Shown here: positions 25,201 through 33,258 of the stretch, piece by piece
Numbering within the stretch: position 1 is the stretch's first letter
How the letters are laid out: the number at the start of each line of letters is the position of its first letter
NCBI GenBank assembly: GCA_903858685.1
Contig: CAIOJR010000185.1
Coordinates: 1-33,258, forward strand
Direction: 5' to 3'
DNA length: 33,258 nt
Source of the DNA: an uncultured Caulobacterales bacterium
Lineage (GTDB): Bacteria > Pseudomonadota > Alphaproteobacteria > Caulobacterales > Caulobacteraceae
The notes under the pieces: model-generated
Databases searched by the model: none
What the model was told of the DNA's origin: nothing
Seen by the model: only the letters and a program-made list of their open reading frames with translations
Program-made: the position numbers and the translations under genes

Positions 25201-26976
25201 ATGCGGGTTGTTGGATTCAAGATCGTGCTGGGCGCGCTGCTTGCCCTTGCGGCGTCCCCGTGCTGGGCGCAGGCCAATTGCCAGCTGAATGTGTTGGCGG
25301 AACTGCCCGTGACCATGTCCGGCCTTCGCCCGCTGGTGCCCGTCAAGATCAATGGTCACGATCTGATGCTGACCGCCGATTCCGGGGCGTTTTTCAGCAC
25401 CTTGTCCGTGTCCAAGGCCAATGAGCTGCAACTGCACAAGACCAGCACGCCGCCTAATTTCCAGCTGACCGGCGTTGCCGGCTTCGCCGATTCCTGGGTC
25501 ACGCGGGTCGACGAGTTTCAGCTGGCCAATATTCCGCTGAAGCGGGTGGAGTTTCTGGTGGCCGGCCTGTCCGGCGACATCGGCGCGGGCCTGTTGGGTC
25601 AAAATGTTCTGGGCCTGGGCGATGTGGAGTATGATCTGCCGCACGGCGCCATCCGGCTGTGGCGGCCAAAGGAATGCGCCAATGTCTCCCTGGCCTATTG
25701 GGCCAAGGACAAGCCCTACGCCATTCTTCGCACGGAGACGCCGAACGAGCGCAACCGGCACACAAGGGCGCAGGTGCAGGTCAATGGCCACACCCTGACG
25801 GCCACGTTTGACACGGGGGCCGGAACGACGGTGATCAGCCGCCGCGCCGCGGCCGCGGCTGGCGTCAATATTGACGATCCGGGCGTGACCTCGGCCGGCG
25901 TATCGGGCGGCGTGGGGGCGGCGACGACGAAGATATGGCGCGCCAGTTTCGCCAGTTTCAAGGTGGGTGACGAAGAGGTTCGGAACCTCAAGCTGTTCAT
26001 CACCGATCGCCTGATCGACAACGACATGCTGCTTGGCGCGGATTTCTTTATTTCCCACAGGGTCTTGGTCTCCAACAGCCAGCACAGGATCTATCTGACC
26101 TATGAGGGCGGGCCGGTCTTCAACTCCGCTGTGGAGGCGCATGAGCGCGACCGCGACGGCAAGGGCGAGCACAAGGTCGAGGCCAGTCTGAGCGCTGAGG
26201 CGGATCCCACCGACGCCGACGGATTTTCACGTCGCGGCATGGCGGCCTTTTCCCGCAACGAGATCGACAAGGCGCTGGCTGATCTCAACAAGGCCGTGGA
26301 CATGGCCCCGCAGGAGCCGCGCTATCTGTTGGAGCGCGCCCGGATTCAGGCGGGGGCCAAGAAGGTCTTCTTGGCCATGGCTGATCTGGACGCCGCGATC
26401 CGGCTGAAGCCCGACGAGGTCGACGCCCTGATCGCGCGCGCGCGCCTGAAGATCGGGGGCAATGATGCGGTCAGCGCCCTGACCGACCTCGACGCCGCAT
26501 CCCGCGTCCTGCCCAAACAGGCCGATGCGCGGCTGACCCTGGCGGACATGTATGACCGGGTCGACAAGCCGGATCTGGCCCTGATGCAGGCGGACCTGTG
26601 GGTGGAAAATCACCCCGACAATCCGATGCTCGGCCACGCCCTGAATACACGCTGCTGGGCGCGGGCCATACTGGGCGTGGAGCTGGACAAGGCCCTGCAT
26701 GACTGTGACCGCGCGGTCAATCTCCAGCCCAGGGTGGCTGCCCCGCTTGTCAATCGCGGTCTGGTCCATTTGAGACGGCAGGAATGGCAGGCGGCGCTGA
26801 AGGATGATGAGGCGGCCTTGGCGATCAATCCCAGGGCGGCCTGGGCGCTCTATGGTCGCGGCACAGCCCGCGCGCGACTCGGCGAGGCTGAGGCGGGAGA
26901 GGCCGATGTGAAGGCGGCGCACGCCCTGTGGTCCCGGCTCGACGAGCAGATCAAGCGCTATAATCTGGCGCCCTGA
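25201..26976 (+). CDS. Exported double retropepsin-like protein with TPR repeats
   Basis: A 591-aa protein with a signal peptide (about residues 1-24, ending CWA). It has two pepsin/retropepsin-like half-domains: one with the DSG motif (D60 in LTADSGAFFS) and one with DTG (D204 in ATFDTGAGTTVIS) followed by LLGADFFISHRV. A C-terminal tetratricopeptide region from about residue 345 to the end includes GMAAFSRNEIDKALADLNKAVDM and similar repeats. Retropepsins normally dimerise, so two catalytic-like lobes in one chain could form an intramolecular pair. ATG 25201 is preferred over TTG 25177 because GAGGCGG precedes it. It may process or chaperone periplasmic proteins; substrate unknown. Confidence 0.78.
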   Translation: MRVVGFKIVLGALLALAASPCWAQANCQLNVLAELPVTMSGLRPLVPVKINGHDLMLTADSGAFFSTLSVSKANELQLHKTSTPPNFQLTGVAGFADSWVTRVDEFQLANIPLKRVEFLVAGLSGDIGAGLLGQNVLGLGDVEYDLPHGAIRLWRPKECANVSLAYWAKDKPYAILRTETPNERNRHTRAQVQVNGHTLTATFDTGAGTTVISRRAAAAAGVNIDDPGVTSAGVSGGVGAATTKIWRASFASFKVGDEEVRNLKLFITDRLIDNDMLLGADFFISHRVLVSNSQHRIYLTYEGGPVFNSAVEAHERDRDGKGEHKVEASLSAEADPTDADGFSRRGMAAFSRNEIDKALADLNKAVDMAPQEPRYLLERARIQAGAKKVFLAMADLDAAIRLKPDEVDALIARARLKIGGNDAVSALTDLDAASRVLPKQADARLTLADMYDRVDKPDLALMQADLWVENHPDNPMLGHALNTRCWARAILGVELDKALHDCDRAVNLQPRVAAPLVNRGLVHLRRQEWQAALKDDEAALAINPRAAWALYGRGTARARLGEAEAGEADVKAAHALWSRLDEQIKRYNLAP

Positions 26977-27074
26977 GCCTTTCCGCGTCGGCTGGGCCAG
27001 AGACGATGGCAGCCTGCGCTTGCGTCTTTATCTGGCCAAGACGGGCCTTTTCCTTCTAACCTGGCGCTTGCGGA

Positions 27075-27096
27075 TCGAGGGGCTTTCGCCCCGCGA
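27075..27096 (+). terminator. Hairpin after the aspartyl-protease/TPR gene
   Basis: GGGGC (27079-27083), loop TTTC and GCCCC (27088-27092) form a stem, extended after one A-G mismatch by TCG/CGA (27075-27077, 27094-27096). There is no T-tract. It lies about 100 nt after the stop at 26976. Confidence 0.35.
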
Positions 27097-27111
27097 TGCG
27101 CAGACCACTGA

Positions 27112-27321
27112 CATCTGTTCCTGACCATTCCCGAAGACCCCGCCATCCGGGCGGCCATTCTGACGTCGGAGGCCTCCATCGAGGACCTGGCCAAGTTTCG
27201 CCTGCCGGTGCAGATCAGTCTCGCCGCCGGGGCCTTCAAGGTCCTGGACGTCATCGACGCGTTGAAGGCGGGCATGTCCTGGCTTCAGCGCATGGCCGCC
27301 ATCCCTTTGCATTGTGATCCC
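27112..27321 (+). pseudogene. Possible coding remnant fused in frame to the next gene
   Basis: After TGA 27109-27111 the frame of the following gene is open and reads like protein: TIPEDPAIRAAILTSEASIEDLAK, then LPVQISLAAGAFKVLDVIDALKAG. No ATG or ribosome binding site is seen at its head (a GTG lies at 27208). I cannot name a family. It may be a decayed 3' end of a lost gene, an N-terminal extension, or chance. The rest of the 345-bp gap (26977-27111) contains only the hairpin above. Confidence 0.25.
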
Positions 27322-28098
27322 GTGAAACTGTCCCCCCTTGTTGTTCAAACCGCGCTGGGTCTGATCCTGTCAATGACGCTGGTTCTGGCCGCTCGTGCGG
27401 CGCCGGAAGAGATTCAGGTCTATCAGGATGACCTGTCCAATCCCGGTCAGTTCGGCGTGGACGTGCACCAGAACTATGTTCTGTCGGGCAAGTCCGGGGG
27501 CGACTATGCCGGGGCGGAGCCCTCGCTGCACACCTACAGATTGACGCCGGAATTCTATCTCGGGATCACCAAAAATCTTGAGGCGGGGTTCTATATTCTG
27601 TCGTCTGTGACGCCGGACGGAACGGTGGCGATTGACGGGGAAAAGGCGCGGCTGAAGTTCATCGCGCCTCGACCGTCTGACCAGAAATGGTACTGGGGCG
27701 CCAATCTGGAGGTCGGCGAGGTGCGGCGTCGTTTTGATCAAAACCCCGGCCATGCGGAGATGAAGGGCATTTTCGGCGGCGAGGCCGGGCCGTTTGTCTA
27801 TGCGGTGAACGGCAATATTGACTGGACCCTGTCAGGTCCCAAACCCGTGCCTGTCTCTTTCGAGCTGGATACGAAGCTGAACTACAAGCTCTCCGAAAAA
27901 CTTCAGGCAGGGGTGGAGACCTATAATGGCGCCGGTCCCTTCAAGGCTCTTGGACCGCTCAAGAAAAACGATCAGTTCGTCTATGCCGTGGTGGATTTCA
28001 ACCTGGCCGGACATGACGTCAATCTTGGACTTGGCCGCAACCTGACAAATATCAGCGATGGTTGGGTGGCGAAGGTCATTATCGGCTCCCATTTCTAG
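27322..28098 (+). CDS. Exported protein, probable outer-membrane beta-barrel
   Basis: With GTG 27322 the protein is 258 aa and begins with a clear signal peptide (KLSPLVVQTALGLILSMTLVLAARAA, residues 2-27). The mature part alternates beta-strand-like segments: TYRLTPEFYLGITKNLEAGFYI, YWGANLEVGEV, FELDTKLNYKLSEKLQAGVETY, VYAVVDFNLAGHDVNLGLGRNL. This layout recalls MetA-pathway/phenol-degradation-type outer-membrane barrels. The longer start at GTG 27208 would bury the signal sequence, so 27322 is preferred, although no clear ribosome binding site precedes it. No function assigned. Confidence 0.6.
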   Translation: MKLSPLVVQTALGLILSMTLVLAARAAPEEIQVYQDDLSNPGQFGVDVHQNYVLSGKSGGDYAGAEPSLHTYRLTPEFYLGITKNLEAGFYILSSVTPDGTVAIDGEKARLKFIAPRPSDQKWYWGANLEVGEVRRRFDQNPGHAEMKGIFGGEAGPFVYAVNGNIDWTLSGPKPVPVSFELDTKLNYKLSEKLQAGVETYNGAGPFKALGPLKKNDQFVYAVVDFNLAGHDVNLGLGRNLTNISDGWVAKVIIGSHF

Positions 28099-28188
28099 CC
28101 CGGCCTGCGGCGCCATTGCCAGTCGATCGGATTTCGCCCTATCATCGGGTTCCGATCAGAACACATAATCAGAAGAGACCGTCGGATC

Positions 28189-29406
28189 ATGGACCTGAAT
28201 TTCTCCCCCGAAGACGAAGTGTTCCGCCAGGAGGTCCGAAGCTGGATCGCGGCGGAATTTGACGACGACCTGCGTCAGGCCATGTCCCAGACGAAGAACG
28301 GTTATCTCGACAAGGCGCGTCTGGCGCGCTGGCAGAAGAAGCTGGCCTCGAAGGGGTGGCTGGCGGTGGACTGGCCGGTCGAATATGGCGGCCCAGGCTT
28401 TACCGCGACCCAGCGCTACATCTGGGGGGTGGAGATGGCCGCCGCCAATGTTCCGCCGACGATCCCGTTTGGCGTGCGCATGTGCGCGCCTGTTTTGATG
28501 GCCTTCGGGTCGGAGGAACAGAAGGCCGAGCACCTTCCGGCCATGCGCAATTTTGATCGCTGGTGGTGCCAGGGCTATTCAGAGCCCGGCTCAGGCTCTG
28601 ATCTGGCTGCGCTGCAGATGCGCGCCGACCGGGATGGCGAGGACTATATCCTCAACGGCTCCAAGATCTGGACCACGCTGGCCCAGCACGCGGACTGGAT
28701 CTTCTGTCTGGTCCGCACCAGCCAGGAGGCCAAGCGTCAGGACGGCATTTCCTTTGTGCTGGTGGACATGACCACGCCAGGCATTTCGGTTCGTCCCCTG
28801 CCGACGCTGGACGGTCCGCTGGAGGGCCTGCAGGAGATCAATCAGGTCTTCTTCGACAATGTGCGCGTTCCTGTGAGGAACCGCATTGGCGAGGAGGGCA
28901 AGGGCTGGACCTACGCCAAGTATCTGCTGGAGTTCGAACGCGGCAACGCCTATGCGCCGGGCCTGAACGCCCAGTTGAAAAAGGTCCGCAAGATCGCCGC
29001 CAAGGCGCCCGCCGACGGCGGCGAGCCCATCCTCCAGGACCCCGATTTCCGCCGCAAGCTGGCGGAGATGGAGATCCGGATAGAGGCGTTGAACGCCACG
29101 GAGCTTCAGGCCTTTTCCGGCCGCGAATCCGGCGCGCGCATGGGGGCCATCTCCTCCATGCTGAAGTGTCAGGGCTCGGAGACCCAGCAAGCCATCACCG
29201 AACTGGCCCTGGAGGCGGTGGGTCTCTACGGGTCCCCCTATGTCGGGGACGGGCTTGTGGAGCTGTCGACCAACGAGATGAAGCCCGGGCCTGACTATGC
29301 CTGGCCGGCCGCCGGCGCCTATTTCAACTATCGCAAGACCTCGATCTATGCGGGTTCCAACGAGATCCAGCACAATATCATGGCCAAGGCCATTCTGGGC
29401 CTTTGA
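28189..29406 (+). CDS. Acyl-CoA dehydrogenase
   Basis: A 405-aa cytoplasmic FAD enzyme that introduces a double bond into an acyl-CoA. Visible are the N-terminal helical domain starting MDLNFSPEDEVFRQEVRSW, the central WCQGYSEPGSGSDLAALQ flavin/substrate motif, YILNGSKIWTT, and the C-terminal RKTSIYAGSNEIQHNIMAK. It resembles the large-subunit branch related to pimeloyl-CoA dehydrogenase PimC, but no small-subunit gene is adjacent. The exact acyl substrate is unknown. AGAAGAG lies upstream of ATG 28189, and the gene appears to be transcribed alone, ending at a hairpin. Confidence 0.9.
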   Translation: MDLNFSPEDEVFRQEVRSWIAAEFDDDLRQAMSQTKNGYLDKARLARWQKKLASKGWLAVDWPVEYGGPGFTATQRYIWGVEMAAANVPPTIPFGVRMCAPVLMAFGSEEQKAEHLPAMRNFDRWWCQGYSEPGSGSDLAALQMRADRDGEDYILNGSKIWTTLAQHADWIFCLVRTSQEAKRQDGISFVLVDMTTPGISVRPLPTLDGPLEGLQEINQVFFDNVRVPVRNRIGEEGKGWTYAKYLLEFERGNAYAPGLNAQLKKVRKIAAKAPADGGEPILQDPDFRRKLAEMEIRIEALNATELQAFSGRESGARMGAISSMLKCQGSETQQAITELALEAVGLYGSPYVGDGLVELSTNEMKPGPDYAWPAAGAYFNYRKTSIYAGSNEIQHNIMAKAILGL

Positions 29407-29425
29407 GCCGCAGGATCTGACGGCG

Positions 29426-29456
29426 GCGTCCCTTCGCCCGGAGGGGCAAGGGACGC
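29426..29456. terminator. Hairpin after acyl-CoA dehydrogenase gene
   Basis: GCGTCCCTT (29426-29434) pairs with AAGGGACGC (29448-29456); after a one-base bulge GCCC pairs with GGGC around loop GGAG. The stem begins 19 nt after the stop. No T-tract follows, but the stability suggests termination. Confidence 0.6.
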
Positions 29457-29556
29457 AATCGCCTTGTCACCGGACAGGCCAATGGTTAGCGTCTGGTCAG
29501 ATAGGCGGTTGTGATCGTGTGGAGCGTTCCGCGACCCACTAAGGGAGGAACGCGAC

Positions 29557-30861
29557 ATGTCCAGGTCATCCGGCGCCAGCCTTGTTATTCTGATCGTTTC
29601 CGCCCTGGCCCTGTGCGGGGCGGGGCGGGCGCAGACGCCGCCGGCCGTTCCGGGTGTGGATGCGCCGGAACTCGCCAAGCTGGGTCCCTCGCCGGTCGGC
29701 GTCGTATCCTACGAATTTGTCCAGCCCGCCCAGCTCGACCCCCTGCAGGGCAAGGATGCGCCCGCCGTGTCGGATCGACGGCTCAGGGCCCGCATCTGGT
29801 ATCCGGCGGCGACAGCCGGCGTCGGCGTCGTCTATCAGACGGCGCTGCCCGGCTCGGACGGCCGTGACGTGGCGTTCACGGTGCCGGGTCTGGCGGTAGA
29901 AGGCGCCAAGGCGGCCAGCGGGCGTTTTCCGCTGGTGATCCTGGCGCATGGATATAGCAACACCCCTGAGGTCCTGTCCTGGCTGGGCGAGAACCTGGCC
30001 AGTAAGGGCTATGTCGTTGTGGCGCCCGACTTTCGCGATCCGCCCATCATTGACCGTTCGAAGGTGGCGGGCCCCTTTACGCGGCGGCCATTGGATGTCG
30101 CCTTCATCGCGCGCAACGCCCAGCAACTCAGCCGGCAGGGCGTGGGCCCGTTCGCCGCCGCAGATGCTCAGCAGATGGCCTTGATCGGCTATTCCATGGG
30201 CGGATACGGCGTTTTGACGGCGGCTGGCGCGCCGCTCAATCCCGCCCTTGCGCCGATGTCGCGCGGCGCCTTGTCCCCCTATGTGTCCGGCGGCGGCAAG
30301 GCGTCTGATCTGCGGATCGAGCATGTGAAGGCCGTAGTCGCCATTTCTCCCGCCTCGCGACTTGGGGGCATGGGCCTTTGGGCGGGGGATGGCGTGGGCG
30401 CAATCACATCGCCGACGCTCTTCATCGTCGGAAGTCAGGATCACAGCGTCGGCTATGATCCTGGCGTGCGGACCCTGTTCAACGCCGAGACCCATGCGCC
30501 GCGGTATCTGCTCACCTTTCTGGAGGCGGGCCACAGCATCGCCCTGATCGGCGCCCCGCCGCAGATGCAGGGCTCCTATTACAACAAGGACTGGTTTGAA
30601 GACCCCGTCTGGCGCAAGGACCGGCTGATGGCGATCGAGGCGCATTTCATCACCGCCTTCCTCGACCGATACGTCAAGAACGACCTGGCCAAGGCCGCCT
30701 ATCTGGATGTGGCGGAGGAAAGATCGGACGACGGCGCCTGGCCTGACGCGCCAGCCGGGCGCTATGCGGGCTACAGTCCCGGCCTTCCCGTCACGCAATG
30801 GAAGGGCTTCCAACAGAACCATGCGTCCGGCATGCTGATGGAGTTCCGACCCGGTTCCTGA
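29557..30861 (+). CDS. Exported alpha/beta hydrolase (dienelactone hydrolase/PAF-acetylhydrolase-like)
   Basis: A 434-aa protein with a signal peptide (residues about 1-25, ending GRA). The alpha/beta-hydrolase core shows PLVILAHGYSNTPE (oxyanion region), the nucleophile elbow GYSMGG with S213, an acid candidate D295 in GSQDHS and the histidine H326 in AGHSIAL. Order and spacing fit dienelactone hydrolase or PAF-acetylhydrolase relatives; the natural ester is unknown. GGAGGAA precedes ATG 29557. It sits between terminator-like hairpins and seems monocistronic. Confidence 0.8.
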   Translation: MSRSSGASLVILIVSALALCGAGRAQTPPAVPGVDAPELAKLGPSPVGVVSYEFVQPAQLDPLQGKDAPAVSDRRLRARIWYPAATAGVGVVYQTALPGSDGRDVAFTVPGLAVEGAKAASGRFPLVILAHGYSNTPEVLSWLGENLASKGYVVVAPDFRDPPIIDRSKVAGPFTRRPLDVAFIARNAQQLSRQGVGPFAAADAQQMALIGYSMGGYGVLTAAGAPLNPALAPMSRGALSPYVSGGGKASDLRIEHVKAVVAISPASRLGGMGLWAGDGVGAITSPTLFIVGSQDHSVGYDPGVRTLFNAETHAPRYLLTFLEAGHSIALIGAPPQMQGSYYNKDWFEDPVWRKDRLMAIEAHFITAFLDRYVKNDLAKAAYLDVAEERSDDGAWPDAPAGRYAGYSPGLPVTQWKGFQQNHASGMLMEFRPGS

Positions 30862-30928
30862 TCCGGCGACCTGACCTGCCCGTTCGATTGTCATCGCTGT
30901 CTGCAGGAGATTCGACTTCCTATTGCTT

Positions 30929-30983
30929 CCCGAATGAAATATTGGCATCTGTGATCTCAAATTATTTCAGGTAACCATTCGGG
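30929..30983. repeat. 8-bp inverted repeat flanking an A+T-rich core before the orphan gene
   Basis: CCCGAATG (30929-30936) and CATTCGGG (30976-30983) are perfect arms around a 39-nt A+T-rich core. The repeat ends 16 nt before ATG 31000. It could be an operator or an RNA structure controlling that gene; the core probably contains its promoter, although I see no clear -35/-10 pair. Confidence 0.4.
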
Positions 30984-30999
30984 CGGGGGGCGCGGATCG

Positions 31000-32106
31000 A
31001 TGGCAATTCAGAAGTCCGGCGACGGGGTTCGAAGTCTGCGAAATTTGATGCGCGCGGGATCAACCTCGCGTTTGATTAATCTGATTAAACTCAATAGCGA
31101 CGCCTCGCCCCTCGAACACGCTCGGGCGCCTAAAATGTTTGTGAACCAACGTTTAGAGCGTTCATTCATTTTGAAGCATACGCTTCGCAGCGATGAAGCC
31201 GACAGTCTTGACCTGCCTTCCAGAAATATCACCAAGCTGATTATTCCGTTTGACGTTGAAAATCTCAGCGGCGGTGGGCGCTATGTTATTGTCGGCGCCC
31301 CGGGCTGGCAGTCAGAACTGACCCTGGCTTGCGGAACCAGCGGTCGGGATCAGGATGTCGCGACCCTGCGGCATCTCGATCGTCTGCCTTCGTTTGACCC
31401 TTTCCTGTTGCGCGGCTGGTTTGAAATCCTCAATCAGCATCCGTCCGATCACTATTTCCAGGTTCCGGCGAGCGACTGGAAAGATATCCATGCGATGTCG
31501 CTGCGCGAAATGTCGGAACTGGTCGCCCTGTCGCTCGGTTCAGTGGCGACAGACGGAGCGGTCGACATTCTTGTCCGGAAGATGATGAATGTGCGTTGCG
31601 GCGCAGAACTTGCCGGACTGAGAAACACGCTGCAGATCGAAGAGTCCAAGTTCGAAGAATGCATGTTCTGTTGGCGAGGATTTCTCTTTTACAAGTGGAT
31701 GCTGGCGCGGATGAAGTCGTCCCTGCCGACCTGTCTCACAGATATGAGCAAGCGAACCGCAAGCGCCGGCGCGGCTGCCAACAGGGATCGTCGCCTGGCG
31801 CTGGAAAAGATTCGTGTACTGATTACCCGCAAAATGATCTCGTCCTGCGATGAGGCGGCCCGGACGCTGAAAGAATATGACGAGGCCTACAAGCTCCTTG
31901 TCGCCGCGCGAAATCCTGGACTTTTTCGGGATTTTCTACTCGGCTCGCCGGCAAAATTCGTCGATATCGGCCAATGCCTCGGCAGTGTGATGCACATAAT
32001 CCAGTTCTGGGCCTTCAACACCTCAAACCAGGGGGCGCGCCGACAGGGCTATGAGGATCTGGAGCATCTGTTCAAGGATTTCGCAGATAGTCTGGGTTTG
32101 TTGTGA
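31000..32106 (+). CDS. Unrecognised 368-aa cytoplasmic protein
   Basis: No signal peptide or clear transmembrane helix. The first 100 residues are mixed and contain LIIPFDVENLSGGGRYVIVGAPGW; the second half is largely alpha-helical, with two cysteines in ECMFCWRGFLFYKWML and a basic region around SKRTASAGAAANRDRR. No catalytic or DNA-binding motif is recognised. Codon use is visibly less G+C-rich than in its neighbours (many AAA, AAT, TTT and ATT codons), hinting at horizontal origin. A G-rich stretch precedes ATG 31000. Flanked by unrelated single genes, context gives no role. Confidence 0.65.
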   Translation: MAIQKSGDGVRSLRNLMRAGSTSRLINLIKLNSDASPLEHARAPKMFVNQRLERSFILKHTLRSDEADSLDLPSRNITKLIIPFDVENLSGGGRYVIVGAPGWQSELTLACGTSGRDQDVATLRHLDRLPSFDPFLLRGWFEILNQHPSDHYFQVPASDWKDIHAMSLREMSELVALSLGSVATDGAVDILVRKMMNVRCGAELAGLRNTLQIEESKFEECMFCWRGFLFYKWMLARMKSSLPTCLTDMSKRTASAGAAANRDRRLALEKIRVLITRKMISSCDEAARTLKEYDEAYKLLVAARNPGLFRDFLLGSPAKFVDIGQCLGSVMHIIQFWAFNTSNQGARRQGYEDLEHLFKDFADSLGLL

Positions 32107-32112
32107 ACCACC

Positions 32113-32173
32113 CGGCCAAGGGCTGATCCGTCGTTTGCCGCCAAGCCAGCGCCCTTTGCGCCTCTTTTGGCCG
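32113..32173. repeat. Long-range inverted repeat downstream of the orphan gene
   Basis: CGGCCAA (32113-32119) and TTGGCCG (32167-32173) are perfect 7-bp arms separated by 47 nt that include a small GCGC-CCTTT-GCGC hairpin. This may be part of a terminator for the gene ending at 32106. Confidence 0.25.
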
Positions 32174-32222
32174 ATCTGGTGCGGGAAAAAAGGTCACACA
32201 AGCCCATTAGGCTGCGCTGGAG

Positions 32223-32267
32223 GCGGATGTGATTGCATCTGCCGATGATGTGGCCAGAAACATCGTC
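32223..32267 (+). promoter_or_regulatory. Two tandem stem-loops in the phosphatase leader
   Basis: GCGGATG (32223-32229) pairs with CATCTGC (32236-32242), and GATGATGT (32244-32251) pairs with ACATCGTC (32260-32267), each with one G-T wobble in RNA. They sit back to back, 20 nt before ATG 32288. They could control translation or be chance. Confidence 0.25.
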
Positions 32268-32287
32268 AGAGCGGTTGGGAAGACAAA

Positions 32288-33258
32288 ATGCGCTTAGGGT
32301 CTGTATTGAAATTGGCGGTCGGAATCTGGTGCGCCGCCAGTGCGGTTATTGCGGCCCCCCCGCCGACGGACCCCAGGCTTGTGGTCGTCATCTCTGTCGA
32401 TCAGTTCAGCCTGAACCTCTATCGCGCCTATAGCGCCAGCTTCACGGGCGGGCTGAAGCGGATGTCGAGCGGGCTGGTCTTCACCGGATATCAGAGCCAC
32501 GGCGCGACGGAGACCTGTCCTGGCCATTCCACCCTGATGACCGGCGACCATCCCAGCAAGACCGGTATTGTCGCCAACAACTGGTACGACCGCAAAACCG
32601 GCTCCAACCTCTATTGCGTCAGCCAGACGGGCACCGCCGATGCCGAGGCCAAGACCAGCGCGTTGCTGAAGGTGGATACGCTGGGCGACTGGCTCAGACG
32701 CGCCCAGCCCGATGCGCGGGTGTTTTCAGTGTCCGGCAAGGATCGCGCCGCCATCATGATGGCGGGCCACAACCCGACGGCTGTCTATTGGTGGGACGAC
32801 GGCATAGGTTTCAACACCTCGCCTTTTGCAGGTCCTGCCGATGCTGCGACCCGCGCGCCGGCCCAGCGATTTGACCGCGCGGTGCTGAGCGACTGGTCGC
32901 GCAAACCGCCGGTCCTGTGGTCAACGGATCTGGCCCAGGCGTGCAAGGGGCATGAGCATCCTTTCACCATCGGCCAGACCACCTGGTCGGACCATGTGCC
33001 GCCGGACACAAATGCGGAGTCTGAGACCGGCGAGGGCTGGATCGCATCATCCGCCTTTGCGGGCGAGCTGCGCGCTTCGCCCATGCTGGATCATCTGACG
33101 GTCCAGTTCGCGGGTGATCTGGTCGAGCGCCAAAAGCTGGGCCGCGGCGCCGGGCGTGATCTCTTGACGATCAGCCTGTCCGCCACGGACCATATCGGCC
33201 ATCGGTTCGGCCCTGGCGGCGCGCAGATGTGCGCCCAGATGGCCGCGCTCGACGCCTC
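32288..33258 (+). CDS. Alkaline phosphatase, PafA/SPAP type (5' part, truncated by window edge)
   Basis: At least 323 codons of an exported metal-dependent phosphatase. A signal peptide covers about residues 1-23. The alkaline phosphatase superfamily core follows: VVVISVDQF with metal ligand D38, the nucleophile segment ATETCPGHSTLMTG with T76 as the probable catalytic threonine, GIVANNWYDR, and SATDHIGHRFGP with ligands D301, H302 and H305. Use of Thr rather than Ser is typical of PafA/SPAP enzymes, which hydrolyse many phosphomonoesters and often diesters. ATG 32288 gives the signal peptide; the gene continues past the right edge. Confidence 0.85.
   Translation, partial: MRLGSVLKLAVGIWCAASAVIAAPPPTDPRLVVVISVDQFSLNLYRAYSASFTGGLKRMSSGLVFTGYQSHGATETCPGHSTLMTGDHPSKTGIVANNWYDRKTGSNLYCVSQTGTADAEAKTSALLKVDTLGDWLRRAQPDARVFSVSGKDRAAIMMAGHNPTAVYWWDDGIGFNTSPFAGPADAATRAPAQRFDRAVLSDWSRKPPVLWSTDLAQACKGHEHPFTIGQTTWSDHVPPDTNAESETGEGWIASSAFAGELRASPMLDHLTVQFAGDLVERQKLGRGAGRDLLTISLSATDHIGHRFGPGGAQMCAQMAALDA

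Noticed and set aside
24157-26172. 671-aa open frame on the minus strand
   Set aside because: Lies opposite the DUF885 and aspartyl-protease genes, both with intact catalytic motifs. Long antisense frames are common at high G+C.
1-33258. CRISPR arrays, tRNA/rRNA genes, insertion sequences, phage genes
   Set aside because: No regularly spaced direct repeats, cloverleaf-like segments, transposase or integrase proteins were seen by eye.

Overview
The window (about 33 kb, high G+C) looks like chromosomal DNA of an alphaproteobacterium, most likely of the Caulobacterales/Sphingomonadales type. The evidence is indirect: a TonB-dependent receptor with a 'VVVTAQKRE' N-terminus beside sugar-catabolic genes, many exported peptidases and hydrolases, and dense ATGA/GTGA gene overlaps. 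I see no tRNA, rRNA, insertion sequence, phage gene or CRISPR array.

Left part (1-7.4 kb). The end of an unidentified gene and a compact pantothenate-kinase-like gene (minus strand) are followed by a tightly coupled plus-strand operon: two small proteins (76 and 83 aa), a divergent N-acyl-D-amino-acid deacylase-like amidohydrolase, an epoxide-hydrolase-like alpha/beta hydrolase, an FAD-dependent monooxygenase/epoxidase-like protein and a TetR regulator. A perfect 14-bp palindrome lies in the promoter region. I cannot match this module to a described pathway, and it is the best candidate here for an undescribed system. An exported SGNH-like protein follows.

Central part (7.4-21.1 kb). This is a glucuronide utilisation locus. 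On the minus strand lie GH2 glycosidase (exported, C-terminal malectin-like domain), uronate isomerase (uxaC), fructuronate reductase (uxuB) and an enolase-superfamily D-mannonate dehydratase (ManD type, in place of UxuA). Divergent from it lie a TonB-dependent receptor, then a GntR/FCD regulator, a hexuronate-type MFS transporter and a cytoplasmic GH31 glycosidase. Together they can take up a glucuronide, release the uronate, import it and convert it to 2-keto-3-deoxygluconate (KDG); the KDG kinase and aldolase are not in the window. The divergent promoter region carries three related operator-like sequences, two of which sit on predicted promoters.

Right part (21.1-33.3 kb). Mostly single or paired plus-strand genes for exported proteins: an imidazolonepropionase-like amidohydrolase, a DUF885 zinc peptidase, a double retropepsin-like protein with TPRs, an outer-membrane beta-barrel-like protein preceded by an odd in-frame open stretch, an acyl-CoA dehydrogenase, an exported alpha/beta hydrolase, an unrecognised 368-aa protein with lower G+C, and the 5' part of a PafA/SPAP-type alkaline phosphatase that runs off the right edge.
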